From the NCBI RefSeq assembly GCF_001612945.1, contig NZ_BDBK01000017.1, positions 372,001 to 436,000 on the forward strand: a DNA stretch of 64,000 nt, given 5' to 3'. The notes under the pieces are model-generated. The model was given only the letters and a program-made list of their open reading frames with translations. It was not told the origin of the DNA and searched no databases. Of the stretch, positions 25,882 to 34,796 are shown piece by piece. Made by a program: the position numbers and the translations under genes. Every line of letters begins with the position of its first letter. Position 1 is the stretch's first letter. The stretch comes from Nocardia inohanensis NBRC 100128. Its GTDB lineage: Bacteria; Actinomycetota; Actinomycetes; Mycobacteriales; Mycobacteriaceae.

Positions 25882-26838
25882 TCAGCGGGCGACGCGGAAT
25901 CCGGTGTTGCCGCTGGTGGATTCGGGAGAGTTGTGGATGCGGGCGGCGACGCGATAGCGATTGCAGTAGCTGTCGTGGCACAGGTACGACCCGCCGCGCA
26001 GCACTCGGGTCCGGTCGTCCGCTCGCCCGCGAGAGTCGATCACCGGATCGCCGGAATGGTCGGTGCGCCACGCGTCGGCGCACCATTCCCAGACGTTGCC
26101 GACCATGTTGTAGAGGCCGAACCCGTTCGGCGCGAATGCATTCACGGGTGCGGTGCTGCGGTAGCCGTCCTCGGCGGTGTTATGGGTCGGGAAGCGCCCG
26201 CGAAAGATGTTGCAGCGGTGCACACCATCGGGTGCGAGCTCATCGCCCCATGGATAGCGAGCCTGATCCAGGCCGCCGCGCGCGGCGAACTCCCATTCGG
26301 CTTCGGTCGGCAGCCGGGCGCCCGCCCACCGACAGTAGGCCCGGGCGTCATGCCAGGACACATGCACGACGGGGTGATCGCCGCGCCCGGTCACGTCACT
26401 GCCGGGTCCCTCCGGCGTCGACCAGCCCGCCCCCGGGACCGCGCACCACCACGGGGTGTGTTCGGGCCGGCGAGCACCGCGCCGCAGCGCGGCAGGCAGC
26501 AGCCCGGCGAACACATAGGACCAGCCGAAGTGCTCGGCATCACTGACATATCCGGTGGCGGAGACGAATTCGGCGAACTGCTCATTGGTGACCGCATATG
26601 GCGCGATCTCGAACGCGCCGACCACCATCGGCCGTACCGGTCCCTCGCCGTCGTCGCGGTAGCTCTCCGGCGCTTCGCTGCCCATACGGAACCGCCCGCC
26701 GGGCAAGGTCACCAGCCGCGTGCTCAGGCCCGTCTCGTCCTTTGGTGTCCTCGCGAGGGTGAGCGGCGCAGATCGGCCCGGCCGCTCGGACGGATTCCAT
26801 CCATCGGTCGAAGCATGTTGTGGCGCACAGCAATTCAT
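25882..26838 (-). CDS. Formylglycine-generating enzyme
   Basis: 318 residues. Copper-dependent oxidase that converts the sulfatase active-site cysteine to formylglycine. The FGE-sulfatase fold is seen in order: PGGRFRMGSEAPESY, PYAVTNEQFAEFV, HPVVHVSWHDARAYCRWAG, RLPTEAEWEFAARGG, GNVWEWCADAW, and RVLRGGSYLCHDSYCNRYRVAAR, where the two catalytic cysteines are spaced C-x4-C. A CC pair at residues 3-4 is an odd N-terminal extra. The start overlaps the upstream DUF202 stop (ATGA). The sulfatase begins 38 bases later. Confidence 0.95.
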   Translation of the reverse strand: MNCCAPQHASTDGWNPSERPGRSAPLTLARTPKDETGLSTRLVTLPGGRFRMGSEAPESYRDDGEGPVRPMVVGAFEIAPYAVTNEQFAEFVSATGYVSDAEHFGWSYVFAGLLPAALRRGARRPEHTPWWCAVPGAGWSTPEGPGSDVTGRGDHPVVHVSWHDARAYCRWAGARLPTEAEWEFAARGGLDQARYPWGDELAPDGVHRCNIFRGRFPTHNTAEDGYRSTAPVNAFAPNGFGLYNMVGNVWEWCADAWRTDHSGDPVIDSRGRADDRTRVLRGGSYLCHDSYCNRYRVAARIHNSPESTSGNTGFRVAR

Positions 26839-27143
26839 AGAACTATTCCGATCATCACGGTGGCCGCGGAGCAGGTGACGGCGGCCGCGACCACCGCGAC
26901 GACAGCCCCGATGGGTCGCGGTCGGCGCGCCCGCAACGCCCGATCTCGCAATCGGCAGGCAGCCGCGACAACGACGAGCACCCCGGCCGCCGCCGTGGTG
27001 ATCGGCGCGGTAGGTCCGGCCGCCCTCGCGTGCGCGAGAACCGCGACGGCGACCGCCGCCGAGAGCGCGGTACGCCGCCATGCCAACGCGGTGCGCTCCA
27101 CGGCCAGCCCGGTGTCGGGTCCCCACGTATCGACCCGGGTCAT
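26835..27143 (-). CDS. DUF202 small membrane protein (second copy)
   Basis: 102 residues with three hydrophobic helices and the opening LAVERTALAWRRTALS that marks DUF202 (YidH-like) proteins. It overlaps both neighbours by four bases (ATGA), between the first DUF202 gene and the FGE gene. Function unknown; paired DUF202 genes are common in Actinobacteria. Confidence 0.82.
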   Translation of the reverse strand: MTRVDTWGPDTGLAVERTALAWRRTALSAAVAVAVLAHARAAGPTAPITTAAAGVLVVVAAACRLRDRALRARRPRPIGAVVAVVAAAVTCSAATVMIGIVL

Positions 27144-27484
27144 GACACCAGTACCGCGGCGCCCGTAGCGAGCACGACGCCGGTGACGCCCACGGCCAGC
27201 GTGGGAACCAGAGCCGAAGCCGGGAGCTGATCGCCGCGCCGCATCGCTGCTTCCACGCGCCGCCATTGCCCGTGAGCCGCGGTCGCGATCACGAGAGCCA
27301 GACCCACACAGCCCATGGCCAGCACCCGGCGCACACCCGGCCCCGAGAACTGTTCGGCGAGGGCCTGCACAGCGACCCCACCGGCCAGCAGGCCGAGCGC
27401 GGTGCGGATCCAAGCCAGAAACGTGCGCTCGTTGGCCAGGCTGAACCGGTAGTCCAGCGGCTCGTCGTCGTGCTCGGTTGACAT
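27140..27484 (-). CDS. DUF202 small membrane protein (first gene of sulfatase operon)
   Basis: 114 residues. DUF202 motif SLANERTFLAWIRTALGLLAGG at the start, three transmembrane helices. Leading gene of the apparent operon DUF202-DUF202-FGE-sulfatase-DUF3159. Its upstream region contains a perfect TAGACA/TGTCTA palindrome about 60 bases before the start, a likely TetR-type operator. Confidence 0.85.
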   Translation of the reverse strand: MSTEHDDEPLDYRFSLANERTFLAWIRTALGLLAGGVAVQALAEQFSGPGVRRVLAMGCVGLALVIATAAHGQWRRVEAAMRRGDQLPASALVPTLAVGVTGVVLATGAAVLVS

Positions 27485-27871
27485 GTTCAGGTGCCTTCGT
27501 AATCGGGTCCATTCGGCTAGTTACTAGTCATCATGCACATAATTAGACACTCTGTCTAGAAACGCTCAGAGAAGTCTTAGGCTCTGCTGACGAGCACTTG
27601 CGCGCGGTTGAGCAGCGGCCAGCGCTGAGCGCCTCCGATACGGCTGTGTGACAGGGACTTTCACTGCCGGGCTGTCCGGCCGACCAATAGCCGCCGTGTC
27701 ATTGCACGCCGCGCCTGGAACGGCGGCGGCGACTCACGGCAGCAAACCGAGAAGAATATGAGCGATCACCCGCAGCGCGGAGCGCTCAGGACGATCCTCG
27801 TCCTGCTGCTCGCGCCGGCGGTCCGAGGGGGCTCACCGCGTGCGAAATCGGCCCCCGCGACCGCCCACCGC
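27485..27871. other. 387-base non-coding stretch
   Basis: Lies between the start of the DUF202 operon and the end of the TetR gene. It holds the palindrome at 27544-27558 and presumably the operon promoter. A short plus-strand frame from 27758 is an antisense shadow of the TetR gene. Nothing else recognised. Confidence 0.6.
27544..27558. promoter_or_regulatory. Perfect palindrome TAGACA-N3-TGTCTA, probable operator
   Basis: A 15-bp dyad with 6-bp arms lies 60 bases upstream of the DUF202-FGE-sulfatase operon and about 310 bases from the 3' end of the TetR gene that follows. The size and symmetry fit a TetR dimer site. Confidence 0.5.
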
Positions 27872-28477
27872 TCAGGCCGGCGGTTCGCCCTCGAACCCCG
27901 CCGCCCAATACCGCCCACGCAGCGAAAGCGTGCGCAACGTATCCGCCACCTGTTCCAAAGGCAGTGGCGGCGGATCGGTTTCGAGCCACCATTGCAGCAC
28001 CGAAATCTGCTCGCCCACCCACGCGCGGGCGACGAGCGCGGGATCGAGCTTGGGCGTCACGCCCAAATTCGCGGCGCGGGCCGCGAAAGCAGCTGCCGCG
28101 GCAGCGGTCCGCTCCTCGGTGAACCGCCGCAGCGCCCGGCCGTCCCCTTCACCCCGCAGTATCACGCGATAGGTATCCCGCTCCTCGAGCGCATGCCGGA
28201 AGACCTCCAGCACCGGCTTACCCGTGAAGCCCACCCCATCCAGATCCGCCAGCGGCTCCAAACGAGCGTTCAGCTCGGCGATCACATCCCCCACGACACT
28301 GTCGAGCAGCGCGTCCTTATCCGCGAAGTGTGTATAAAACGTCGCCCGGCCCAAATCCGCACGCTCGGTGATGTCTTCGACGGTGACATTCGCGTACCCC
28401 CGCTCCACGGACAGCGAAACGAGCGCGTCACGCAGTGCGCGCCGGGTGCGGCGGACACGACGATCTTCCGGGGGCAC
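27872..28477 (-). CDS. TetR/AcrR-family regulator
   Basis: 201 residues from a GTG at 28477 with AAAGG upstream. N-terminal helix-turn-helix (RRTRRALRDALVSLSVERGYANVTVEDITERADLGRATFYTHFADKDALLD) with the typical YTHF recognition end; the C-terminal helical domain is of the TetR_C_14-like type (ERDTYRVILRG). It points toward the DUF202-FGE-sulfatase operon, whose promoter carries a palindrome, so it may control that operon. The ligand is unknown. Confidence 0.88.
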   Translation of the reverse strand: MPPEDRRVRRTRRALRDALVSLSVERGYANVTVEDITERADLGRATFYTHFADKDALLDSVVGDVIAELNARLEPLADLDGVGFTGKPVLEVFRHALEERDTYRVILRGEGDGRALRRFTEERTAAAAAAFAARAANLGVTPKLDPALVARAWVGEQISVLQWWLETDPPPLPLEQVADTLRTLSLRGRYWAAGFEGEPPA

Positions 28478-29013
28478 GGCGCACCTTTCTTGGTGTAGCA
28501 CGGGTCGGCCCGAGCATAACCAGCTTCAGACAGCATCGCTGGTAGTAGACATGGTATCCACGAATGAACGTTCCGCCGATTCCCGGCCATCCAAGGACAC
28601 TGCCTCGCCTGCCGAAACCCGGCCGCAGCCGCAGCCGTCACAAGCGTTATGGCCAATGAGCAGCATCGATTCCGGCGCGCAGGAAATCGACTCCTTTCCG
28701 ACCCACTATCGTTTCAGATCTCTGGGCGGGTTGTCTGCCGAATGCGTCGGATCGATACGCACCCGGCGCAAAACTTCTGTGAGCCCGCGCGACACAGGGC
28801 GGTGCGCGAGCACGGCGGGCACGACGATCAGCCGGTCGACCTCCTTATGTCCGCATCTCCTATTTCTCGGGCGCGGAACCGAACCAGGCAGGGTGGAAGC
28901 GTCCACACGGGGCGGTCTCGCGGACAAATCATCGGCGCAAGCGCGCCGCGCGTCCGATTGTCGGGTGTCGTGTAACCAGCGGGGTGATCGCGCAAGTTCA
29001 AAAGGAGACTTCA
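28478..29013. other. 536-base stretch without a recognised gene
   Basis: Divergent region between the TetR gene and the lipoprotein gene. Short frames exist on both strands, but none shows a family motif or convincing start; they read as arginine-rich shadow sequence. It may hold both promoters and decayed DNA. Confidence 0.5.
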
Positions 29014-30435
29014 ATGAGGTGGAAAATCCGTCGCCGGAGCGTATTGGTCGCGGGTGCGCTTGCCGTGACCGTATTCGTCTCGAGTTGTGCCAACGACGGT
29101 CACGACCACTTCGGAGCGAACCGGACCCCGGCCGAGGCGCCGGCGCAGGGAACAGCCGCGGAGATTCAGCGCGATATCGCCGCCGTCTGGCCGCAGATCA
29201 AGACGCTCTGGCCCGGAGCGGATTACAGCGATTACGCATTGATCCTCTTTACCGGAGAGGGTGGAAAGGTCATCACCATCGACCGGACGGTTGACGTCAC
29301 GGCGGATGACCTCGCGCGAGAGAACGTGCGGAAACCCTCGCAGGGCTACGGCAAAGCGTCGTGGCAGGGGCACAATGCCATTGTCATGATCGAATCTGAT
29401 TGGGCCGATATGGCGAAGGCGACGGGCGTTCAGGCTTCCCGCCTGATATCGCTGGTCGCGACGCACGAGGCCTTCCATTTCTTCGCACAACAGCTCGGTG
29501 ACAAGGATCGGGCTTGGCCTTCGCTCCGTTCGTCCGCCGGGACGGAAGCGCGGGGCACGCTCCTTCCCGTTGTGGATGAACCGCGAGTGCTGCGGGCGTC
29601 CCTCGTTCGTGAATTACGACAGGCCTGGCTCGAACCCGCCGAACGTGACCAGCGACTGGCCGCGGCCGCGTATTGGAACGAGCAATGGAAAGCGCGCTAT
29701 CCCGATGAGGTGGCCGCGGCCAGGGAAACAGATATCACCGAGGGCACAGCACGCTATATCGAGGCCGCCGCGGAACTGCTGATGCCCACCGCCGACGATC
29801 CGGCCGAATATCGCGCGCAAGTCGCCGACGGGGCTTTCCCCATGCCTCCGAAGTATTTCGCTCTCGACTCGGAGAGCTATTCCATCGGCAGTGCCGCCGG
29901 GCTCATCCTGCAGCAGCAAAACCGCCGAGACTGGCAGCAGATGATTGCCCAATCCGGCATCGCACCGGTCGACGTGCTGCTCGACGGCGTGACACCGGTT
30001 CCGCAACAAGCAGATCCGGAGCTGGTCGCCGCGGTCACCCGGTCCGGTGACGAAAAGCGGAAGATCGTCGATCAGACCGTTGCCCCGCTGCTGACCGCGT
30101 ACGAGGACAACACCGCGCCTTTCCTGCTGCTACCGGCCGAAGCCCGGGGCACCTACAGTCCAGGCAGATTCTTTATCGATATCGCCGAGAAACCGCGGCA
30201 GGTCTACAGCGGAATGAACGCCGAATACAAGACCGCGTCAGGAACAGTCGCGGTGAAGAACGCGCCCGCATTCACCACCGAATTCGATGGCCATAACTAC
30301 GATCTCTACCTGCTCGCCCCCGAATTCGGCTCGCAACAGAACGGTACCCTGACCCTCGACGGAGAGCATTTGTCGGGCACCGTCACCGTCGAGGAACGAT
30401 CCAGTGCGGGAAGACGATTCCTGATCGCCAAGTGA
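29014..30435 (+). CDS. Exported lipoprotein with HExxH zinc-peptidase-like motif
   Basis: 473 residues from the ATG at 29014, which has AAGGAGA upstream. The N-terminus is basic (RWKIRRR), then a hydrophobic stretch ending in the lipobox VSSC, so the protein is lipid-anchored outside. Residues about 145-155 contain HEAFHFF, an HExxH zinc motif, and a downstream glutamate occurs in ITEGTARYIEAA, the spacing and context of a gluzincin. No family I can name. The gene has somewhat lower GC than the core genes, and it sits in the accessory stretch. Confidence 0.7.
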   Translation: MRWKIRRRSVLVAGALAVTVFVSSCANDGHDHFGANRTPAEAPAQGTAAEIQRDIAAVWPQIKTLWPGADYSDYALILFTGEGGKVITIDRTVDVTADDLARENVRKPSQGYGKASWQGHNAIVMIESDWADMAKATGVQASRLISLVATHEAFHFFAQQLGDKDRAWPSLRSSAGTEARGTLLPVVDEPRVLRASLVRELRQAWLEPAERDQRLAAAAYWNEQWKARYPDEVAAARETDITEGTARYIEAAAELLMPTADDPAEYRAQVADGAFPMPPKYFALDSESYSIGSAAGLILQQQNRRDWQQMIAQSGIAPVDVLLDGVTPVPQQADPELVAAVTRSGDEKRKIVDQTVAPLLTAYEDNTAPFLLLPAEARGTYSPGRFFIDIAEKPRQVYSGMNAEYKTASGTVAVKNAPAFTTEFDGHNYDLYLLAPEFGSQQNGTLTLDGEHLSGTVTVEERSSAGRRFLIAK

Positions 30436-30442
30436 TACCGGG

Positions 30443-30459
30443 CCGGCGCGCCGCGCCGG
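30443..30459 (+). terminator. GC-rich hairpin after the lipoprotein gene
   Basis: CCGGCGCG and its complement lie back to back 8 bases after the stop. A U-less terminator is plausible, but the tight centre makes it weak evidence. Confidence 0.4.
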
Positions 30460-30472
30460 GCTTCGGCGAGGA

Positions 30473-31080
30473 CTACCGGGCGTCAGCGGAGTCGGCCTTC
30501 AGTAGCAATTCGGTGAGGGCGATGCGCGCGCGACTACGACCAGTTGGCCAACCTGAGCGATTCAACGATCGTCTAATAATCGGGGGCGCAGAGGCAGTGC
30601 TCCGAGAGGCCGAACAAGATGCGGCCGACACTGCGGGTGAAATTAGCTTTCCGCGCTTTGGCTTGCTACTCAGCTGATCGCCGAGTCTGGCTTTCCGATG
30701 AGCGTCCTTGCGCGGCTCTCCGCTGTCGCGCGGGCCGATGTCGGCCATCAGACGAATAATCGCGGTGTCGCGCCGCGCCTCGAAATCCGTGCCCTCACAC
30801 TCTTTCAGCAGCTTGCGGAGGTCCTCGATAGGGGGAACCGGGATGGGTTTCTCCGGCACATGCGGGGGTGTCATCTTGTCGAAGGGGTTGTCGACGAGGA
30901 TGCCCTCCGTCTCCAGGTAACGGCGGAACTGTTGCAGGCTGCGGTACTGCCGGTGCGCGTACTCGGGCGTGACCGGACGTCCGGTCCGTTGGTTGATGCG
31001 GTTGAGCGTGTAGACGATGTAGGCAGCTCGGTTACGAAGTCTTCCAACAACTCTGGGATGGCGTCGAGATCCTGCCCCAT
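30473..31080 (-). pseudogene. Tyrosine recombinase/integrase remnant
   Basis: Reading the minus strand, one frame encodes TLNRINQRTGRP, then EYAHRQYRSLQQFRRYLETEG, then NPFDKMTPPHVPEKPIPVP, LRKLLKECEG and FEARRDTAIIRLMADIG. This is the N-terminal core-binding domain and beginning of the catalytic domain of a phage-type integrase. The preceding N-terminal part (ELLEDFVTEL) is in another frame, and the sequence loses meaning just after the point where MRxGEL, the first catalytic arginine, should appear. The rest of the catalytic domain is missing, so the gene is dead. Confidence 0.7.
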
Positions 31081-31519
31081 CCCCGGATTCTACTGCCGAA
31101 GTTCCTGGGTGTTTGAGTGTCGTGCGGGACGGGTAAGAGTGAACCTGGCACCAAGTACGCAGGTCACTCCCCGACAGCGCCCCCGGCGGGGCACCATATA
31201 GATGGGAACAGGACTGACCAGCATCTTCTTGTGGGTCAACTGGTCATCGAAGTCGATTTTGCCCTGAACAGCAGCAGAAACTGAAGGTGATCGGCATCGG
31301 CCTCCGGGCGGCATCTCGGCTTGGCGTCGCGCGAGGGGCTTCACCTCCAGCGCCTTCGGCGGTCGCGATCTCGAACTCCGCCTGCGGCGACTCCCACTGT
31401 GGAGTGTCCTTGGTTCGTCGTGGGGCAGCTGCAGACCGCGTTGCGGGCTGGCGCGGCCCGGGGCCGGATCCCTGCCCTTGGACCCCCTGCTTCGATCGTT
31501 TCGCGGGCGGCAACCGGGC
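31081..31519. other. 439-base stretch without a recognised gene
   Basis: Lies beside the integrase remnant. Minus-strand frames contain fragments such as DFDDQLTHKKMLVSPVPIY that look protein-like but do not extend into a whole gene. Probably decayed mobile DNA. Confidence 0.45.
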
Positions 31520-32575
31520 TCAGTGGAGCTGGTCGGCGGGTTGGTTGCGCTCGACCCAGGTGAACGCGGGGTCGGTGGACAATCCCCAGCCGGGGCCGAC
31601 GAACACGGCGTCAGCGTCGGGGTGGCCCCCGATGAGATGTTCGATCCAGGCGGTGGCGAGTGCGGCGTCTTCGTTGTTGTTCAGGTTCTCGGTGATGTTG
31701 AAGTGTTCGCCGTTGATGGTCGCGGCGATGTAGGCGGGGCCGAAGAGGATGGTTTTGTAGCCGACCCAGCGGTCGAAGATGTCCCAGACGATGGCGTCGC
31801 GGGTGCCGGTCATGATCAGCGCGGGAATCGTGATCGCGGGCCCGGTCGGCGCCGGAGTGGGAGCGACTCCGAGCACGCCGAGGATGTGCAGACGGGGATC
31901 GATCTGCTTCTCGAGCGGCGGAAGATAGGCGGCGGCCCAGAACGCGCCTTCGCCACCGGCGGAATGGCCGCCGATGATCGTGCGGCCGAAGTCGACGTGA
32001 CCGTGCAGTGGGGAGTCGGTTTTGGCTTCCTCGCCGATCAGTGCCTGCAATCCCCACAATGGGTCGGTGGGGAAGATGTCGATGAAGTTGTAGGGCATCG
32101 CGACGACGAATCCACGGCTGGCCCACAACCGCGCGGCCTGGTCGTAGTTGCCGGGATCGCCGGTGAACCCGGGTTGAAACTGAACAACAGGCGCTTGTTC
32201 GCCGGGGGCGAGGTCGGTCGGATAGTAGTACTGCATTCCCCACGGCGAGTTCGCGCCGTGCGGGAATGAGCTGGTGCACAGCGCGTCGTCGAGGTTCTTG
32301 AAACCGCCGAGATACTCGTACGCGGTTCCGAGGATGACGGATCCGATGTCGTCACATGGATGTATCTGCTGGGTGGCTGCCACCGTGTGCGGGCCGGGTT
32401 GGGCGAAGGTGGCGTGGATCGGGCCCTGCACTGTTGCCGGGTACACCATGCCCAGGATGCCGGGGCTCGGCTCGGGTGGGGCGTTCGGGTCCAGCGGTGC
32501 CGCCGCCGCGGTGAAGGACGACATGACGACCGCCGCCGACATGGCGAACAGCGCTGTTGCCAGAGCTTGCTTCAT
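31520..32575 (-). CDS. Secreted alpha/beta hydrolase (lipase/chlorophyllase-like)
   Basis: 351 residues. Signal peptide at 1-26 (KQALATALFAMSAAVVMSSFTAAAA). The mature protein has a nucleophile elbow GGHSAGGEG, an oxyanion-type strand (VVQFQPGF), and conserved blocks PATVQGPIHATF, YYYPTDLAPG and ARLWASRGFVVAMPYNFID. It is a clear paralogue of the hydrolase at 36406-37455: both share the N-terminal PP/PATVQGPIH block and the GPDW/GPGW tail. Start has AGGAG upstream. Two palindromic sites lie directly in front. Likely an exported esterase; the substrate is unknown. Confidence 0.85.
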   Translation of the reverse strand: MKQALATALFAMSAAVVMSSFTAAAAPLDPNAPPEPSPGILGMVYPATVQGPIHATFAQPGPHTVAATQQIHPCDDIGSVILGTAYEYLGGFKNLDDALCTSSFPHGANSPWGMQYYYPTDLAPGEQAPVVQFQPGFTGDPGNYDQAARLWASRGFVVAMPYNFIDIFPTDPLWGLQALIGEEAKTDSPLHGHVDFGRTIIGGHSAGGEGAFWAAAYLPPLEKQIDPRLHILGVLGVAPTPAPTGPAITIPALIMTGTRDAIVWDIFDRWVGYKTILFGPAYIAATINGEHFNITENLNNNEDAALATAWIEHLIGGHPDADAVFVGPGWGLSTDPAFTWVERNQPADQLH

Positions 32576-32592
32576 TCCACTGCTCCTAAAGT

Positions 32593-32608
32593 TGGACGTC
32601 TGTGTCCA
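32593..32608. promoter_or_regulatory. Palindrome TGGAC-N6-GTCCA upstream of hydrolase gene
   Basis: A 16-bp dyad about 18 bases before the hydrolase ATG, so a bound repressor would block transcription or initiation. It matches the spacing of the sites at 32625 and 37559. Confidence 0.5.
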
Positions 32609-32624
32609 AGTGTTGGCGCAATGA

Positions 32625-32640
32625 TAGACGCACGTGTCTT
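32625..32640. promoter_or_regulatory. Second palindrome TAGAC-N6-GTCTT
   Basis: Near-perfect dyad with the same N6 spacing, 16 bases upstream of the first. Two sites in tandem suggest cooperative binding of a TetR dimer. Confidence 0.45.
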
Positions 32641-32980
32641 ACACCACAACATGCGGCCGATGGTGACGCCATCGACTCGGAGGCGATGTCACAGCGAAGC
32701 GGGATCAATCCGTATGTCGGTGCCGCGCATCGTATTCCGATCACCGGGCGCATGCAGTCGATCCTTGGAGAACCATGACTGGCGAACCACCCTCGCGCCG
32801 CGACGTGCGACGCCCGCCCTCCGCGAGCACTCCCGCCGGTACCGCAGGCGGGTCTCGCCGAGCATAAACAGCCCGTCAGGGCACATCCGAGCGGCGCGCC
32901 ATCCATTGCTCGTCCGCGCGGAATGCGCCGGAGATGAAGCGTTCGTCCGAGACGAGCACTGGACAACCGGATAGAACGGG

Positions 32981-34585
32981 CTAGCGCTGAGTGCCGAGTT
33001 GTAGGTCGGCGGCATCGAACGAACAGTTCGCCCAGATTCGTTCCGAGTTCTGTTCGGGGTATGGGGCGACCCTCGAGGCCGCGTCGAATATCTGGGTGGG
33101 TTGTACGTCGGGCGAGTAAGCGGGCCAACCGGCTTCACCTCGTGCGGCGAACGAGGTCCACGCGGCGCGCATGGCGTCGCCGAGCGTCACGGTCGCGGCC
33201 GTCGGCGTGGATCCGTAAAGTTTCGTTCCGTTCGGGCTGTCGAGAGTGCCGAAGACCAAGGGGATCTCCGTGGTATGCGCCGCACCATCCACGGACGCAC
33301 CGAATGCGAACTCGTACAGATACGTTCGACCGCCGCCGACTGTATGTGCTTGGGCGATATGCAGACTCGGCATTCGATAGATGGAATCCGAGCACGCCAG
33401 TTGGTAGAGCGTTTCGTCGTCCGCGCCCGGATATGCCTCGCGGTAGGCGAGGGCCCCATCGGGTACCGGAGGAAGCCATCGAAGGGCGTCGCTGATCTGC
33501 GTGGCGGTGACCGCAGACGGGCCGCCAGCCGCGGCGATCGCCAAGTTGTACTCGTCGCGCGTATGTCCGACGATCAGGTCGATGTCACGCCCCATCCCGG
33601 CGGCCAGGGCTTTCCAAGGGCTGGTGGGAACTGTGGAGCCGTCGACCACCGGTCCGGACAGCGATCCACCGACCACCATGCGATAGCCCCAGCGGTCCTG
33701 ATATTGCGGAAGATCGTGGACCACTGCCCCGTACGCGTCGGCTAGTCGTTGCGGGTCGACGTCGCGGAGATCTTCGAGCGTCGCCCGGCTCTGTATTCGG
33801 CCCGCGATCGCCCCCGCGATATCGGCAGCGAGTCGTGGGGTCTGCAATCGTGCGGCGACGCTTTCGGCTATCCCTCGATGAAACAAGCCCGCCGCCGCGG
33901 GCAGTGTCATCAAGGTCGTGACCGAGGAGGCACCGGCCGACTGGCCGAAGATCGTGACATTGCCCGGATCGCCACCGAACGCCGCGATGTTCGCGCGCAC
34001 CCACTGCAACCCGGCGACTTGGTCGAGCAGGCCGCGGTTGGCGGGCGAACCCTCGATCATGGTGAAGCCTTCCACGGCCACCCGATAGTTGACGGTCACC
34101 ACGACCACGCCGGTCCTTGCCAGCATGCGACCGTCGAAGGTCGGGTCGGCGGACGAGCCCGATTGGAATGCGCCGCCGTAGAACCAGACCATGACCGGCA
34201 GCCTGTTGTTCCCGATCGAGAGGGACCAGACATTCAGGGTCAGCCACGCATCCGGCCTGCCCTTCCATCCCGTGGACGAGGTCGGTAGAGGGGTTTGTGG
34301 CGGTGGCGGGCCGAATTGGTCGGCGTCGGTGACGCCGCTCCATTCTGCGTGGGGAACCGGTGCCGCGAAACGTAACTCGCCGACCGGCGGTTGTGCGTAG
34401 GGAATGCCGCGGAACACGCTGACACCGTTGTCCGTGACTCCGCGAACCTGCCCCTTGGTGGTACGCACGACAGGTCCGCCGCCACTACTTGAACCGGTGT
34501 GGCAGGCGGTCAGCGCCGCGACACCGAGCGCGCCGAGACCGAGCCCAAGACACCCCCGGCGCGTCCATTGCTGGCTGTCACCCAT
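32981..34585 (-). CDS. Exported type-B carboxylesterase
   Basis: 534 residues from the ATG at 34585. The N-terminus (RRGCLGLGLGALGVAALTAC) has twin arginines and a lipobox, so it is probably a Tat-exported lipoprotein. Type-B esterase motifs follow: GIPYAQPPVGELRF, VWFYGGAFQSGS (oxyanion hole), FGGDPGNVTIFGQSAGASS (nucleophile Ser), acid residue region GHTRDEYNL, and the late His in HTTEIPLVFG. Size and order are standard for the family. It lies in the same-strand cluster with two alpha/beta hydrolases, a GDSL lipase and a TetR. Confidence 0.92.
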   Translation of the reverse strand: MGDSQQWTRRGCLGLGLGALGVAALTACHTGSSSGGGPVVRTTKGQVRGVTDNGVSVFRGIPYAQPPVGELRFAAPVPHAEWSGVTDADQFGPPPPQTPLPTSSTGWKGRPDAWLTLNVWSLSIGNNRLPVMVWFYGGAFQSGSSADPTFDGRMLARTGVVVVTVNYRVAVEGFTMIEGSPANRGLLDQVAGLQWVRANIAAFGGDPGNVTIFGQSAGASSVTTLMTLPAAAGLFHRGIAESVAARLQTPRLAADIAGAIAGRIQSRATLEDLRDVDPQRLADAYGAVVHDLPQYQDRWGYRMVVGGSLSGPVVDGSTVPTSPWKALAAGMGRDIDLIVGHTRDEYNLAIAAAGGPSAVTATQISDALRWLPPVPDGALAYREAYPGADDETLYQLACSDSIYRMPSLHIAQAHTVGGGRTYLYEFAFGASVDGAAHTTEIPLVFGTLDSPNGTKLYGSTPTAATVTLGDAMRAAWTSFAARGEAGWPAYSPDVQPTQIFDAASRVAPYPEQNSERIWANCSFDAADLQLGTQR

Positions 34586-34796
34586 ACGCCCTCGACCACC
34601 TCTCAGGATCCTCGTGCGGATGACACTCACTGCGATCGAAACGCCGGTTTCGGATGGACCCCGATGCCCACAGCAAATCTTGGACGCAGACGTTCATCAA
34701 TGCAAGAGCTGCGTATCGCGTCTCACCGGCGGTGGCGGAAGTCGGCGCTGGTGGACCGGCTGTGCACCAGGCATCTCATCGATACCGGCGCTGTCC

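Larger units (their letters stand above)
32576..32980. other. 405-base intergenic region with two operator-like dyads
   Basis: Between the two same-strand esterase genes. Apart from the palindromes at 32593 and 32625 no gene is recognised; short frames on both strands have no motifs. Confidence 0.5.

Noticed and set aside
32360..32974. Plus-strand gene in the gap between the esterases
   Set aside because: Starts inside the hydrolase on the other strand and has no motif or ribosome-binding site.
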